In this document: in pieces, positions 30,391-39,267 of the stretch
Position numbering within the stretch: the first letter of the stretch is position 1
Layout of the letters: each line of letters opens with the position of its first letter
DNA from: Aporhodopirellula rubra
Lineage (GTDB): Bacteria > Planctomycetota > Planctomycetia > Pirellulales > Pirellulaceae
NCBI RefSeq assembly: GCF_014192335.1
Contig: NZ_JACHXU010000028.1
Span: 55,444 to 119,443, forward strand
Direction of reading: 5' to 3'
Length of the DNA stretch: 64,000 bases
Notes under the pieces: model-generated
The model's database searches: none
What the model was told of the DNA's origin: nothing
Seen by the model: only the letters and a program-made list of their open reading frames with translations
Translations under genes and position numbers: made by a program

Positions 30391-32595
30391 CTAGCGTCGT
30401 GAGGAATTGCGTTGGGTCGTGTTTGTTGTCGCGGTGCGACGCCGAGTGTTCGTATTCGAGGTCGTTTGCGGTTTCGCTTTGACCTCAGGGCTGAAACGAT
30501 CGATCAGGAATCCTCCGTTACTGCCACGGCGCGAGATGCTGTTGTTTCTCACCCGACTTCCATAGCCATCCGTTCCACCGTGATCGATCAGGAAGCTAAA
30601 GTTGCCGCCGCAATGGGGCATCTCGTGATAACTGATCGAACTCGACGCATAGCCTTGGCTGTGATTGCGATAGCGGTCGTCTCCGTCATAGTCGAACAGA
30701 ATCCCGAGGCCCGCCTGCGATCCGTTACCTTGGGTGGTCTTGCCGTTTGATCGATATTGATCATCGCCCGAAAAATCACTGAGCAGTCCGATCGAGGCGT
30801 CCCACGCGTGACCGAGTCCCATGATCGTTCCGTTGTACGTGTCATTGCCCTCGTCATCGAAACAGAATCCAGCGGCGTAATGGCAGCCGAAGCCCATCCC
30901 GAATCGTTGGAACGAAGGTTCTCCGCGACGTCCGCCTGAGAAACTCTTCACGGTCGCACCCACGCGTTGATCGTTGCCACCGAAGTCGCGTGCGAACCCG
31001 AGGCCGAGCCAGTAACCACCGCCGTGCGACAGATAGTCGAACTCATAGATATCATCGCCGCCGCCATCGAGCATCACCCCGATCCCGCCGCTGGCCACGG
31101 ACCTCAATCCCGCACCGACACCTTGCCCCCAACCTTCGTAACCAGGGGTCGGGTTGTCTTCGTCATCGGCATAGGAACAGATGAAATGACCGCCGGTGTA
31201 GTAATGATCGCGGCCGTCCATGTCGGCGAGCATCCCGAAACCGAGCGTGCAGCCCATGCCCTGCGTCCACATGGCCCCATGATATTGGTCGTTGCCGTCC
31301 CGATCGAGCAACAACCCGATTCCCGCGAACGCCTGCCCCTGAACCCGGCGGAATCCGGAGTATCGGTCGTCTCCGGAGTGGTCGACCAGAATCCCGGCAC
31401 CGCCCAAACAAGACGCCTGGGCCATGTCTTTCGCTTGATAGCGGTCGTTCCCGGCCAAGTCGACCAGCATCGAGATGCCGAGAATCGCGGCACCTTGAAT
31501 CCCCGGTTTTGACCCGACATATGAATCGTTGCCGTCGAGGTCGAGCGTAATCAAGACCGGCCGGTCCAACGAAACGGTGCCTTCACGATAAACGTCGTTC
31601 CCACCGAGATCGATGACCACGTTCACATCCGACATCGCATCGAGGTCATACGTGTTCGGCCCACGTCCACCGATCACGATACTGCCCGACGGCGTATCGA
31701 TTCGTTTGACTACCGTGCCGGAAACGCCCTCCACCCGAACACGAGTGTCATCAGGTATTCGTTTCAATCGCTCGAGGAAGTCTTTGTCGCTGAGCGGCAT
31801 CATCACTTCGGCGGCGTCATGAATCGCACCACGATCCATTTTCTCTAACATGTCGCAGATTTTGCGACCGCGGCCACGGTTGGCCAACGTGTAACCGACA
31901 TCGTTTTGCGAAACCAGCAGCGGATACAGCTCTCGGTTGAGTTGACTCAATTCGGCAGGCGTTAAGGGCGCCAATGATTCAGAGTGACTTTGCTGCACAC
32001 GTTCGAGTACCGCGTTGACGAACGCCAACGGGTCATCCGATTCACGATCGAACGGAATCCCCGCCTTCGTCTTCAACGGTACGTCCATCTTCGAACGTGC
32101 CATCGCCATGGTTCGATCGAGCCCACCGTTTTCATTCTTCAACGACTCAAACAGATATCGCGTGAAACCTTCCGATTCCGCTGGCGTCGTCAACGGGTTC
32201 CGCATTAAAGCGTCGTACCACGAGAGTCGACAATTGCCGGTGACCTCGTTGACGTGGCGGGTGCCCGTGGAAAGGTTGAGCTGATAGCCGGTGTAGTTTT
32301 GAAACTGCAACAGACTCTGATCGAGTTTCCGCTGACGCAATTGCGACGTGATTTCGTCGGTAAGAATTGTCATCTTCGCAGCACTGCTACGAGCGACCGG
32401 CTTGGTCGACGCCGAGGCCGGTAACACGACAAGAGATTCGCCGGATTGAAACGTCGAGCGAAGTTCACCTTCCTGTGCGTCGGCTTTCATGCCGCCACCA
32501 CAAACAACACTCCATCCCAACAATGCTCCGTAGAACGGAACCGTTAATACAGACCTCAGCCATCGCCTGCGTTCGTTCCGAAATCGGCGTCTCAT
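30391..32595 (-). CDS. Secreted GNDxY-repeat protein
   Basis: 734 residues with a basic N-terminus and hydrophobic signal (about residues 14-40). The middle and C-terminal half contain twelve repeats ending in G-N/D-D-x-Y (for example GNDVY, GNDSY, GNDRY, GDDRY, GNDQY, GRDHY, GNDTY), each embedded in a pattern like GxGxLxDxxGNDxYxxxxxxQGxG. The spacing of 25-40 residues and the preceding L-x-D-x-x-G suggest a beta-solenoid. It resembles but does not match canonical RTX nonapeptides. A Thr/Asn/Arg-rich tail ends the protein. It is probably extracellular or periplasmic; calcium binding is inference. It is followed at 44 bp by the acidic secreted protein, suggesting a two-gene operon. Confidence 0.8.
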   Translation of the reverse strand: MRRRFRNERRRWLRSVLTVPFYGALLGWSVVCGGGMKADAQEGELRSTFQSGESLVVLPASASTKPVARSSAAKMTILTDEITSQLRQRKLDQSLLQFQNYTGYQLNLSTGTRHVNEVTGNCRLSWYDALMRNPLTTPAESEGFTRYLFESLKNENGGLDRTMAMARSKMDVPLKTKAGIPFDRESDDPLAFVNAVLERVQQSHSESLAPLTPAELSQLNRELYPLLVSQNDVGYTLANRGRGRKICDMLEKMDRGAIHDAAEVMMPLSDKDFLERLKRIPDDTRVRVEGVSGTVVKRIDTPSGSIVIGGRGPNTYDLDAMSDVNVVIDLGGNDVYREGTVSLDRPVLITLDLDGNDSYVGSKPGIQGAAILGISMLVDLAGNDRYQAKDMAQASCLGGAGILVDHSGDDRYSGFRRVQGQAFAGIGLLLDRDGNDQYHGAMWTQGMGCTLGFGMLADMDGRDHYYTGGHFICSYADDEDNPTPGYEGWGQGVGAGLRSVASGGIGVMLDGGGDDIYEFDYLSHGGGYWLGLGFARDFGGNDQRVGATVKSFSGGRRGEPSFQRFGMGFGCHYAAGFCFDDEGNDTYNGTIMGLGHAWDASIGLLSDFSGDDQYRSNGKTTQGNGSQAGLGILFDYDGDDRYRNHSQGYASSSISYHEMPHCGGNFSFLIDHGGTDGYGSRVRNNSISRRGSNGGFLIDRFSPEVKAKPQTTSNTNTRRRTATTNTTQRNSSRR

Positions 32596-33204
32596 CCTTG
32601 AAATCTCCCAATCTTTTTTGATGTCCGGATCGCAGCAGACTGCGTCCGTGATGATTCTCGGCTCTCACCCGACCACTCATGAGCGACTCTGCCGAAGTGC
32701 ACAGAGATATCGTCGGTTGTGACTTCTCAGCACAGCAAGTGACCCAACGGGCACGATTTAGAGGCACCGCGTCACGCCACAACTTCGTTCCGCACGCCGC
32801 TAAAAACGAGCGGTCCTGAAGCTGTTTCGCACCCCCGCACTCCAGACGCCGCTGCAAACCTCCGCACCTTCCGTCGATGCCTCAACGCGAACCGACCACA
32901 GACCTTCCGCCGAGAACCGACCGCACAATCGCGAAGAAACATTACCCTTCTGCGTCGGCATGCCCGGGACGCCCGCTCAAGTCGACTCGGATCCCCGCGA
33001 ACTCCTTTCCAATACCCCGGAGTTCGCCCAAATTACCAGGATCACGTTCGTGTCACCAATTAACGCGGTGCCGAAATTCGCACGTGAATCTTTTGGAAAA
33101 ACGCGATTTACGATCGAGCCGCATGGAGTCGGCTTGCGAGGAAATGGGCAACGCGTTGAACGGTCAATCGTCCCGCCCACTGGGCGATGCCGACTTTTTC
33201 AAAG
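32596..33204. other. Intergenic region between two minus-strand units; no convincing gene
   Basis: 609 bp upstream of the GNDxY gene, which should include its promoter. Open frames here are short, Arg/Ser-rich and overlap on both strands, as expected of non-coding GC-rich DNA. No strong terminator for the oxidoreductase gene to the right was found, apart from a short palindrome CGCCCACTGGGCG near 33174-33186. Confidence 0.55.
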
Positions 33205-35040
33205 TCAGACTCTCGGCGATGCGTCCAGCTCGCCGTCGTTGATCTCCGACGCGGCGCGGCGTCCGTGTGCGAACGCCTCCTCGAACAACGCCATCCCGCT
33301 GAGATCCGTGCAGGCAAAGTGCACGTTGCCGATCGGCTCGGCGGCCGTTTGCCGCGCGGGATGAAAGAGCATACCGACGCGAGGTTGCGGCATGGCGTGT
33401 CCCCATATCATCACGTCGAGTCGCGTGACCAAGGCCCTGATATCGGGATGAGCGAGTTCCAGATCACTGAGCACCGTCTCGGCGGCTTCCGCCCATGTGA
33501 GCTGAATCAGTTTCATGCGACGTTCCGCCGGCAAATCGTCCGGCAACGCCTGGTACCACGTTAACACGGTCGGTCCATGATCCCGACCGGTTTGATGCGT
33601 CGAGTTCACATAGCCGAGCGATCCTGACGCTAACGTCACATTATCCCAACTCATTGGGAATGACCGTTCAGCCGGTCGGTCGCTCAAATGAACGTTTGCC
33701 ACCAACCAGGAACTGTACGAGAAAGCCTTTCGATCGATTTCGGGTGTCGCTGATTCGGCAAGCGGGGATTCAGCAGAAGGGGATTGAAGCCCGGCGTGTT
33801 TGGTAGCGGCACCTCGCTCGTCCGCCAATTGCGATGACAACATTCGCGACGCAATGAACTGCGGCACCGCAACGATCACGTGCTCGGCGTGAATCGTCGA
33901 TGCGATGTTCGACGACGCGTCCACGACATCCAGCCTCAACGACGAGTCTCGCGAGTCCGGATCGATTCGCGAAACCCTCATGACTGCTGTGCCGAGTCGC
34001 AAACGATCGCCGAGAGGTTCGCACAGACGATCGACAAGAAACCCGTTCCCCTCGGGCCATGTCATCACGGGCTGTGACTCACCGTGCTCGTCAGCGACCC
34101 GCGCCGAGAAGTAAAACAGCCCGGCCCACGCACTGGTTTGATCCGCCCGCAAACCGTAGTCGTCTCGGCAGGCGTAATCGACTAGCCAAATCAGCAACGG
34201 GGAATCGAATTGGTTTCGACGCATCCACTGGGCCATCGAGATCCGATCCAGTTCGCGAACACTCGCATCGGCGGAGCTTTCACTGCAAGGAATCGCAAAC
34301 CACCGCCGCCCATCCTCGCCGCGCTGGACCGCCATCCGTGTCACCTCGGCCCGAAAACGCTCTAACTGGTCGCGGTCCTTTTGTGTTGCGACGGCAAAAG
34401 GAAACAAACCTTCGTGCCACTGTCCATCGGCGAAAACGCGTTCTTCCGGATCACGGCATAGATAGCGTTCCGCCGCGACAAAGGAATTTTCGCCCGATGG
34501 TTCCAACACGCCGCACTCAATCAGAAACTCAACCAAGGGTTTGTTGTCTGGCATGGGCACGGGCAAGTAATGGGCTCCCCACGGAAAACGCCCGCCATCC
34601 CACTTACCGCTGCGAGACGTTCCGCCTGGGACCGACTCCAATTCCAACACAACAAAGTCATCGATGCCGCTTTGCAACAAATGCCGGGCCGCGGCCAAAC
34701 CCGCGACACCCGCCCCGACGATCACACACCGATGCGATTCAGACGGTTCGTCGACATTCGGTGCCTCAGCAGCGGACGCGGCAGGAGCGTCACGTAAACG
34801 ATGGCCGAGTTGATAGTTGGGCGATAACAGATCACCGTTGGGCGGAAGGGCCCCCGAGAACATTCGATCGAGCTGATCGCACCCGACTCCGCTGGCCATC
34901 ACCCCCGACAACGCGGCCGCCCCGAATACCATCTCAATTAATTCACGTCGGGAATACCGCAGCGGCTGGCTCCGCCGGTCATCATCACGTTGCGCCAGAG
35001 ACTCACGTTGCGATAGAGACAGGCGAGCGTGATCATCCAT
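33205..35040 (-). CDS. FAD-dependent amine-oxidase-like oxidoreductase with Tat-type leader
   Basis: A GTG at 35043 is possible, but the ATG at 35040 shares its A with the stop codon of the upstream antiporter gene (TGATG), giving 611 residues and translational coupling. The N-terminus has SRRELIEM followed by a hydrophobic stretch (VFGAAALSGVMASGVGC), which looks like a twin-arginine signal with a weak lipobox-like Cys. The FAD dinucleotide-binding motif is VIVGAGVAGLAAARHL, followed by LELESVPGGTSRSG, as in flavin amine oxidases. Tat export would fit a cofactor-containing enzyme folded in the cytoplasm. The substrate is unknown; an amine or phytoene-like substrate cannot be distinguished from sequence alone. 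Confidence 0.85.
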   Translation of the reverse strand: MDDHARLSLSQRESLAQRDDDRRSQPLRYSRRELIEMVFGAAALSGVMASGVGCDQLDRMFSGALPPNGDLLSPNYQLGHRLRDAPAASAAEAPNVDEPSESHRCVIVGAGVAGLAAARHLLQSGIDDFVVLELESVPGGTSRSGKWDGGRFPWGAHYLPVPMPDNKPLVEFLIECGVLEPSGENSFVAAERYLCRDPEERVFADGQWHEGLFPFAVATQKDRDQLERFRAEVTRMAVQRGEDGRRWFAIPCSESSADASVRELDRISMAQWMRRNQFDSPLLIWLVDYACRDDYGLRADQTSAWAGLFYFSARVADEHGESQPVMTWPEGNGFLVDRLCEPLGDRLRLGTAVMRVSRIDPDSRDSSLRLDVVDASSNIASTIHAEHVIVAVPQFIASRMLSSQLADERGAATKHAGLQSPSAESPLAESATPEIDRKAFSYSSWLVANVHLSDRPAERSFPMSWDNVTLASGSLGYVNSTHQTGRDHGPTVLTWYQALPDDLPAERRMKLIQLTWAEAAETVLSDLELAHPDIRALVTRLDVMIWGHAMPQPRVGMLFHPARQTAAEPIGNVHFACTDLSGMALFEEAFAHGRRAASEINDGELDASPRV

Positions 35041-36065
35041 CACAGCGCACCATTCATGGGTGCCTCACCCAACAACGCCCCGCTAGAGATCAACAGGTAG
35101 GCGACGTAGCCGAAATACAACAACACCATCATGCTGCCCTCAATCCGCGTCACCGTTCGTTGGGTTCTCAAGAACACCCAACTCAATATCGCCGCACCGA
35201 TCATGATCGGGATGTCAACATGTTCGATCGATTGCAACACGTTGATGCCGACCGGTGACACGCATGCCGAAACACCGAGCACCGCCAAAACATTGAGAAT
35301 TGTGCTGCCCACCGCATTTCCGATCGCGATACCTCGTTCGCCTTTGAGCGTCGCTGCGACGGACGTAACGAGTTCGGGCAACGACGTGCCCACGGATACA
35401 ATCGTCAAACCGATCACCGCTTCGGACAATCCGAAACGCCGAGCGAACGTCACCGAACCATCGACGAACCAATCACAACCGAGAATCAACGCGCCGATGC
35501 CGATGGCAAGAACCACGAGCTGCAACAGGACCGCGCCGACTTTACTAGTCAATGTCGGTGTCTCGAGAGGTTCGCCCGCCACACCATCGACAAACTCTTC
35601 AATCTCCTCCGTACCGTGTCCCCTGCCCAATCGATAGGAGATCGCAAAGTACACGACCATCGCGACCAAAAGCACGATCCCGTCGAAACGGCTGATGTTG
35701 CCGTTGAATCCAACAACCCACATTGCGACACACGCCCCGACCATCGCGGGAACATCAAACGAGGTGATTTGCCGATCCACCGTCAACGCGGACACCATCG
35801 CACTGACGCCGACGATCATCAGCATGTTGAATAGATTGCTGCCCACGACGTTGCCGATCGTGATATCGGCCTTGCCCTGCATCGCCGTCGCAACACTCAC
35901 GGCCATTTCGGGTGCACTCGTTCCGAGCGACACGACCGTCAATCCGACAAATAGCGGACTGAGCTTTGCCAGAATTGCCAACCGCGATGCGCCACGCACG
36001 ACCCACTCGCCTCCGAAGAGCAGCAGCAAAGAACCCCCGAGAAGTTGTGCGACGGCAAAAAGCAT
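35040..36065 (-). CDS. Calcium/sodium antiporter, CaCA family (YrbG-like)
   Basis: A 341-residue inner-membrane protein with the two inverted alpha repeats of the cation/Ca2+ exchanger superfamily. The first is LTVVSLGTSAPEMAVSV followed by IGNVVGSNLFN; the second is LTIVSVGTSLPELVTSV followed by IGNAVGSTILN. The GTSxPE Glu residues and the GN-x-x-GS Asn/Ser residues coordinate ions in known exchangers. About ten hydrophobic segments are present, with a charged cytoplasmic loop near the middle (HGTEEIEEF). Length matches bacterial YrbG. It is the first gene of a coupled pair with the FAD oxidoreductase. It most likely exports Ca2+ using Na+ or H+ influx, though ion specificity cannot be read from sequence. 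Confidence 0.93.
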   Translation of the reverse strand: MLFAVAQLLGGSLLLLFGGEWVVRGASRLAILAKLSPLFVGLTVVSLGTSAPEMAVSVATAMQGKADITIGNVVGSNLFNMLMIVGVSAMVSALTVDRQITSFDVPAMVGACVAMWVVGFNGNISRFDGIVLLVAMVVYFAISYRLGRGHGTEEIEEFVDGVAGEPLETPTLTSKVGAVLLQLVVLAIGIGALILGCDWFVDGSVTFARRFGLSEAVIGLTIVSVGTSLPELVTSVAATLKGERGIAIGNAVGSTILNVLAVLGVSACVSPVGINVLQSIEHVDIPIMIGAAILSWVFLRTQRTVTRIEGSMMVLLYFGYVAYLLISSGALLGEAPMNGAL

Positions 36066-36423
36066 AGGTATGGGCTGGGCAGGTTTGAGGGCGAAAATTC
36101 ACGAAGGCAAACCCAAACTCACAATCGGCACACGTCGGAATCGATCGCGGGGTCTGCAAAACGCTCGGAGAGTTCGCCAAAAAGAGTATCAGAGCGACAC
36201 CTGATCGTCATCGTGGCTGACATTCCTGACATACACGCCACTTCCCTGACAAACACGCCCCTCAAACCGCCGCGTGCCGGGACTCTTTCACGCGAGGATG
36301 ACCGGCAAGATGACGCCGACGGGAACCGCCCCCGCAGGACAGCCCATCCAATGAATTAGCCCGTCGCATGAAGTCGCATGAATTTCCCTGTCGATTGAAA
36401 CAACGCGGACCCGACCGCGCATG
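36066..36423. other. Intergenic region upstream of the antiporter; no gene seen
   Basis: Holds the leader of the antiporter operon. Two near-identical short direct repeats (CCTGACATACACGCC and CCTGACAAACACGCC, around 36228-36258) are the only structure noticed. Confidence 0.5.
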
Positions 36424-36469
36424 AAAAAACCCACTTACTGAGACCAAGGTAACCATCTCAGCAAGTGGG
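36424..36469 (-). terminator. Strong rho-independent terminator of a small minus-strand locus
   Basis: Arms at 36430-36443 and 36456-36469 (CCCACTTACTGAGA / TCTCAGCAAGTGGG) form a 14-bp stem with one mismatch; on the minus strand it is followed by six T (36424-36429). It cannot terminate the antiporter, which is transcribed away from it, so it implies a transcript arriving from about 36490-36750. Confidence 0.75.
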
Positions 36470-36490
36470 CAAAGCTCGCGTTGTTCTCAA

Positions 36491-36616
36491 TTACTGAGAC
36501 AAGCTCAAAAAGTGAGTGTGATCGCGAGTGGGGTGGCCGACCCAAGCGTCAGCCCGCCGACTTTCGTCAAGGGTTTCCACCCCGTTGGCTAGTACAGCAA
36601 TAATCCACTTGATCAC
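36491..36616 (-). CDS. Candidate small protein with strong Shine-Dalgarno-like sequence
   Basis: The frame is open from 36736 to a TAA at 36491. A near-complete anti-16S sequence (TAAAGGAGGTGATC on the minus strand, complement of 36611-36624) lies within it. A GTG inside that motif would give 41 residues beginning MIKWIIAVLANG and ending SLSQ. An alternative frame (ATG near 36635 through the same motif to a TGA near 36565) would give about 23 residues. The full 81-residue frame to 36736 is also possible. The terminator 21 bp downstream of the stop supports transcription. No family is recognised, and a small RNA with a ribosome-binding-like loop is an equal alternative. Start choice is uncertain. 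Confidence 0.35.
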   Translation of the reverse strand: MIKWIIAVLANGVETLDESRRADAWVGHPTRDHTHFLSLSQ

Positions 36617-36740
36617 CTCCTTTAGAAAACATTGTTTGACGTGGCCCTCATCCAGGTGCCAACCAGAACGGACAAGGCTACGTGCGGAAGTTTTGTCGCG
36701 ACGCGTATCGCGACCCGGTGACGACATTATCGTCAAGGGT

Positions 36741-37246
36741 CAAGACGATTGCAAGACAGATCAGGTTCGCGCGAGCTTCTCCAAAGCAGTCCGGTTATTC
36801 TAAAAGTGCAGTTCAACCGAGCCCGAGATCGCCACAACCCGACCACCCACCCTCGTGAAGCCCCATACACCGGCGGCAGTCTGCAACGGCCTGGTAAATC
36901 AGGGCGTGTTGCGAAAATGCAACGTCTGTGGCGTTGAGTCTGCAGGCAAGGCGATTTGGCGAAAATGTCCCATCATGGGGCGTGCAAAAGTCGTGATTTT
37001 CGAAGGTTTTTTCCACAATTGTCTCAAGTCTTGCCTAGGCTTGTACAGCGTGGACATTTTCGTTCGCGGCTCAGTTTTTTCCTTCGAAACGCACGGTCGC
37101 TGGCCCCACAATTGCAGACCATGGGATTTCCCTCCGGTTCGCTCGAGGCTAATAATCGTACGCGCGGCATTGGAGCCGCGTGCCGGGGAAAAGATTGACC
37201 TGCCAGTCCGATTGTTACGGTCCACGATGGTTCAACAAGGAACACC
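36741..37246. other. Intergenic region upstream of the large YTV-repeat gene
   Basis: About 500 bp holding the leader and promoter of the YTV gene; an AAGGA ribosome binding site sits at its end. Two GCGAAAATG segments occur at about 36908 and 36958, the second followed by the palindrome CCCATCATGGG. No convincing gene. Confidence 0.5.
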
Positions 37247-39004
37247 ATGAAATTGACTGTCATGAATATCTCGCAAACCAATTTGCTCGATTCAATCTTC
37301 GCCAAATCCTCACTCGCTGCCCTCGCCGCTTCCATCGGTATCGCGGGCGCACCGATCAGCTCGGCCCAAGACGCGTGCTGCTTCCAGCCCGAGTACCGCC
37401 TCGAGTGCGAAACAGTGATGCAGCCCGAGCTCGTCGAGCGGATGCGCGTCACCTACGAAACCCAAATGGTCGAAGAGGAAGTCACGAGCTACCGACCCGT
37501 TCTGAAAACGCGAACCGAAGAACGCACCTACAAGGTCGCCAAACCGGTCACCGAAACCAGCTACCGGGAAGAACGCTACACGATCTATCGCCCCGTGACG
37601 GAAACGTCCTATCGCGATGAAACCGTGACCCAAACTCGGTACGTCAACGAAACCGCCGAACGGGAAGAAAAGGTCACCACCTACCGTCCCGTGACCGAAA
37701 CGCAAATGTACCAACAGCAGTACACGGTGCAGCGACCGGTCACCGAAACCCAAATGTATCAGCAACAGTACATGGTTCAGCGTCCCGTCACTGAGACTCA
37801 GTACCAATCGCAAACGGTGACCTCGTACCGTCCGGTCACCACCATGCGACAACAAACCGTTGACGCCGGTGGATACGTGCCTCAAACGACAATCACCCCG
37901 GGTGCGGTTCAGAATTCGTTGGTTTGGAACCCGAACGCCTACTACCGCCCCGGCCCGCTCGGCATCCTCGCCTATCGCCGTGGTGCGCCCGCGATCGCCC
38001 AAACGGTGACCCCACCGGTCGCGCAAACCCAAATGGTTTACCGCCCGAACTACGTCAACCAACAGATCGCTCAGACCTCGTACGTCCCTGAAACTCACCA
38101 GGTCCAACGTCCGGTCCAGGTGACTCGCATGCAATCGGAAGTCGTCACCCAGAACGTGCCGGTCCAAGTGCAGCGAATGCAATCCGAGGTCGTCACACAG
38201 AACGTCCCGGTTCAACGTACCCGGATGGTCCCCGAAACCACCGTTCGCAAGATCCCCTACACGGTTCAACGGCCAGTCACGGAAACACTGACTCGGAAAG
38301 TTCCCGTAGAACACAAACGATGGGTCGCCGAAGAACGCGTCCGCAAAGTGCCCGTACAATCGACCCGCATGGTCTACGAAACGCGTCGCGAGCCGGTCAC
38401 GATCAACTACTACGAACAGGAAGAAGTTCGCCGCAAAGTGATGCGTCCTGTCACGGTACCGAAGTACGAACCGTACACGGTGCAGCGAATGGTTCCGCGT
38501 CAAATCGTGCAGCGTCTACCGCTGTCGTACGTCGACCCGTTCAGCCCTGCGATCCGCAGCGGTTACTCGTCGCTCTCGCCGATCATCGAATCCTCGCCGA
38601 TCCCGAGCACTTCGTACCCGTCGACGGAATACCCCAGTTCGTCGTCGATCGTCACTCAACCCAGCGATTCGGTTCGCAGCAATCGGCCTGCCACGGACGA
38701 TGGCGAATCGGTTCTCGAAGGGCCCGCTCAATCAGACGATTTCGAACCTCAGTCTCGCATGGGTGGCGTTGAGTTTGGTGCCCCTGAACGGGACTCGAGC
38801 GACGACGCCAAACAACTCGACGAGATGTTTGACGACAGCGACAACCTCCAAACGTTGCCAGACCCACGCGATGGGCAGCCTATCGAGACCCCAGAACTCG
38901 ATGACAAGCAAACGCGATGGAACACTCGTCCGTCCACCAACGCTAGCTTCCGCCAAATCGGACACCGCGTTCAGTGGAACCCAACGTTCGCCCGCGAAAT
39001 CTAA
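37247..39004 (+). CDS. YTV-repeat envelope protein
   Basis: 585 residues; a signal region (about residues 20-40, ending ISSAQ) is followed by DACCFQPEYRLECETV, with a vicinal Cys pair near the mature N-terminus. Residues about 60-420 consist of short repeats of the YTV type: VTSYRPV, YTIYRPVTETSY, VTTYRPVTETQMYQQQY, YTVQRPVTETQ, each rich in Tyr, Thr, Val, Arg and Gln. The YTV repeat was defined in Rhodopirellula, where such proteins are found in the cell wall. The C-terminal 170 residues are Ser/Pro/Asp-rich and probably disordered. The ATG at 37247 follows AAGGAACACC. The gene has its own terminator. It is likely a structural envelope protein; crosslinking through Cys or Tyr is inference. 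Confidence 0.85.
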   Translation: MKLTVMNISQTNLLDSIFAKSSLAALAASIGIAGAPISSAQDACCFQPEYRLECETVMQPELVERMRVTYETQMVEEEVTSYRPVLKTRTEERTYKVAKPVTETSYREERYTIYRPVTETSYRDETVTQTRYVNETAEREEKVTTYRPVTETQMYQQQYTVQRPVTETQMYQQQYMVQRPVTETQYQSQTVTSYRPVTTMRQQTVDAGGYVPQTTITPGAVQNSLVWNPNAYYRPGPLGILAYRRGAPAIAQTVTPPVAQTQMVYRPNYVNQQIAQTSYVPETHQVQRPVQVTRMQSEVVTQNVPVQVQRMQSEVVTQNVPVQRTRMVPETTVRKIPYTVQRPVTETLTRKVPVEHKRWVAEERVRKVPVQSTRMVYETRREPVTINYYEQEEVRRKVMRPVTVPKYEPYTVQRMVPRQIVQRLPLSYVDPFSPAIRSGYSSLSPIIESSPIPSTSYPSTEYPSSSSIVTQPSDSVRSNRPATDDGESVLEGPAQSDDFEPQSRMGGVEFGAPERDSSDDAKQLDEMFDDSDNLQTLPDPRDGQPIETPELDDKQTRWNTRPSTNASFRQIGHRVQWNPTFAREI

Positions 39005-39051
39005 AACACAACGTCATCGGCCAACTCATTGGTCGAAAACGACAACACGCC

Positions 39052-39094
39052 GAAGCCGCCCGTTTGATCTCATCCGGGCGGCTTCTTTCGTTTT
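39052..39094 (+). terminator. Rho-independent terminator of the YTV gene
   Basis: A perfect 11-bp stem (GAAGCCGCCCG at 39052-39062, CGGGCGGCTTC at 39075-39085) with a 12-base loop is followed by a T-rich tail, 47 bp after the YTV stop. Confidence 0.85.
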
Positions 39095-39131
39095 CAAACT
39101 CATCAACGCAGAGCCTGTAGAACACTCTGTA

Positions 39132-39152
39132 GAACAATTGCCCCAATTGTTC
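39132..39152. repeat. Perfect palindrome, copy 1 of a hairpin pair
   Basis: GAACAATTG and CAATTGTTC are separated by CCC. Preceded by TGTA, it resembles in layout the palindrome 60 bp downstream (39211-39231), suggesting a REP-like pair in this convergent intergenic region. Confidence 0.6.
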
Positions 39153-39210
39153 GTCCACCAACATCCACCCAACACAAACTCGCCGCCAAAACCCTACCCA
39201 CGCACTCAAT

Positions 39211-39231
39211 GAACGGTTGGGACAACCGTTC
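39211..39231. repeat. Perfect palindrome, copy 2 of a hairpin pair
   Basis: GAACGGTTG and CAACCGTTC are separated by GGA and followed by TACA. Same 9-3-9 layout as the palindrome at 39132-39152, with the flanking TGTA/TACA on the opposite side. Confidence 0.6.
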
Positions 39232-39267
39232 TACACACTTAGGCGACCTTGAATCTGCATCGCGTTA

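Noticed and set aside
33174..33186. CGCCCACTGGGCG palindrome as terminator of the FAD oxidoreductase gene
   Set aside because: The stem is short with a one-base loop and lies within about 20 bp after the stop without a clean T run downstream; it was not called as a terminator.
34059..35258. 399-residue plus-strand frame opposite the FAD oxidoreductase
   Set aside because: Pro/Arg/His-rich shadow of a well-supported gene on the other strand.
36605..36630. Fragment of a 16S rRNA gene 3' end
   Set aside because: The match GATCACCTCCTTTA is limited to about 14 bases with no upstream rRNA sequence, so it is better read as a Shine-Dalgarno-like site on the minus strand.
37310..38503. 397-residue minus-strand frame
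   Set aside because: It is a shadow of the YTV repeats on the opposite strand; no signal, motif or ribosome binding site supports it.
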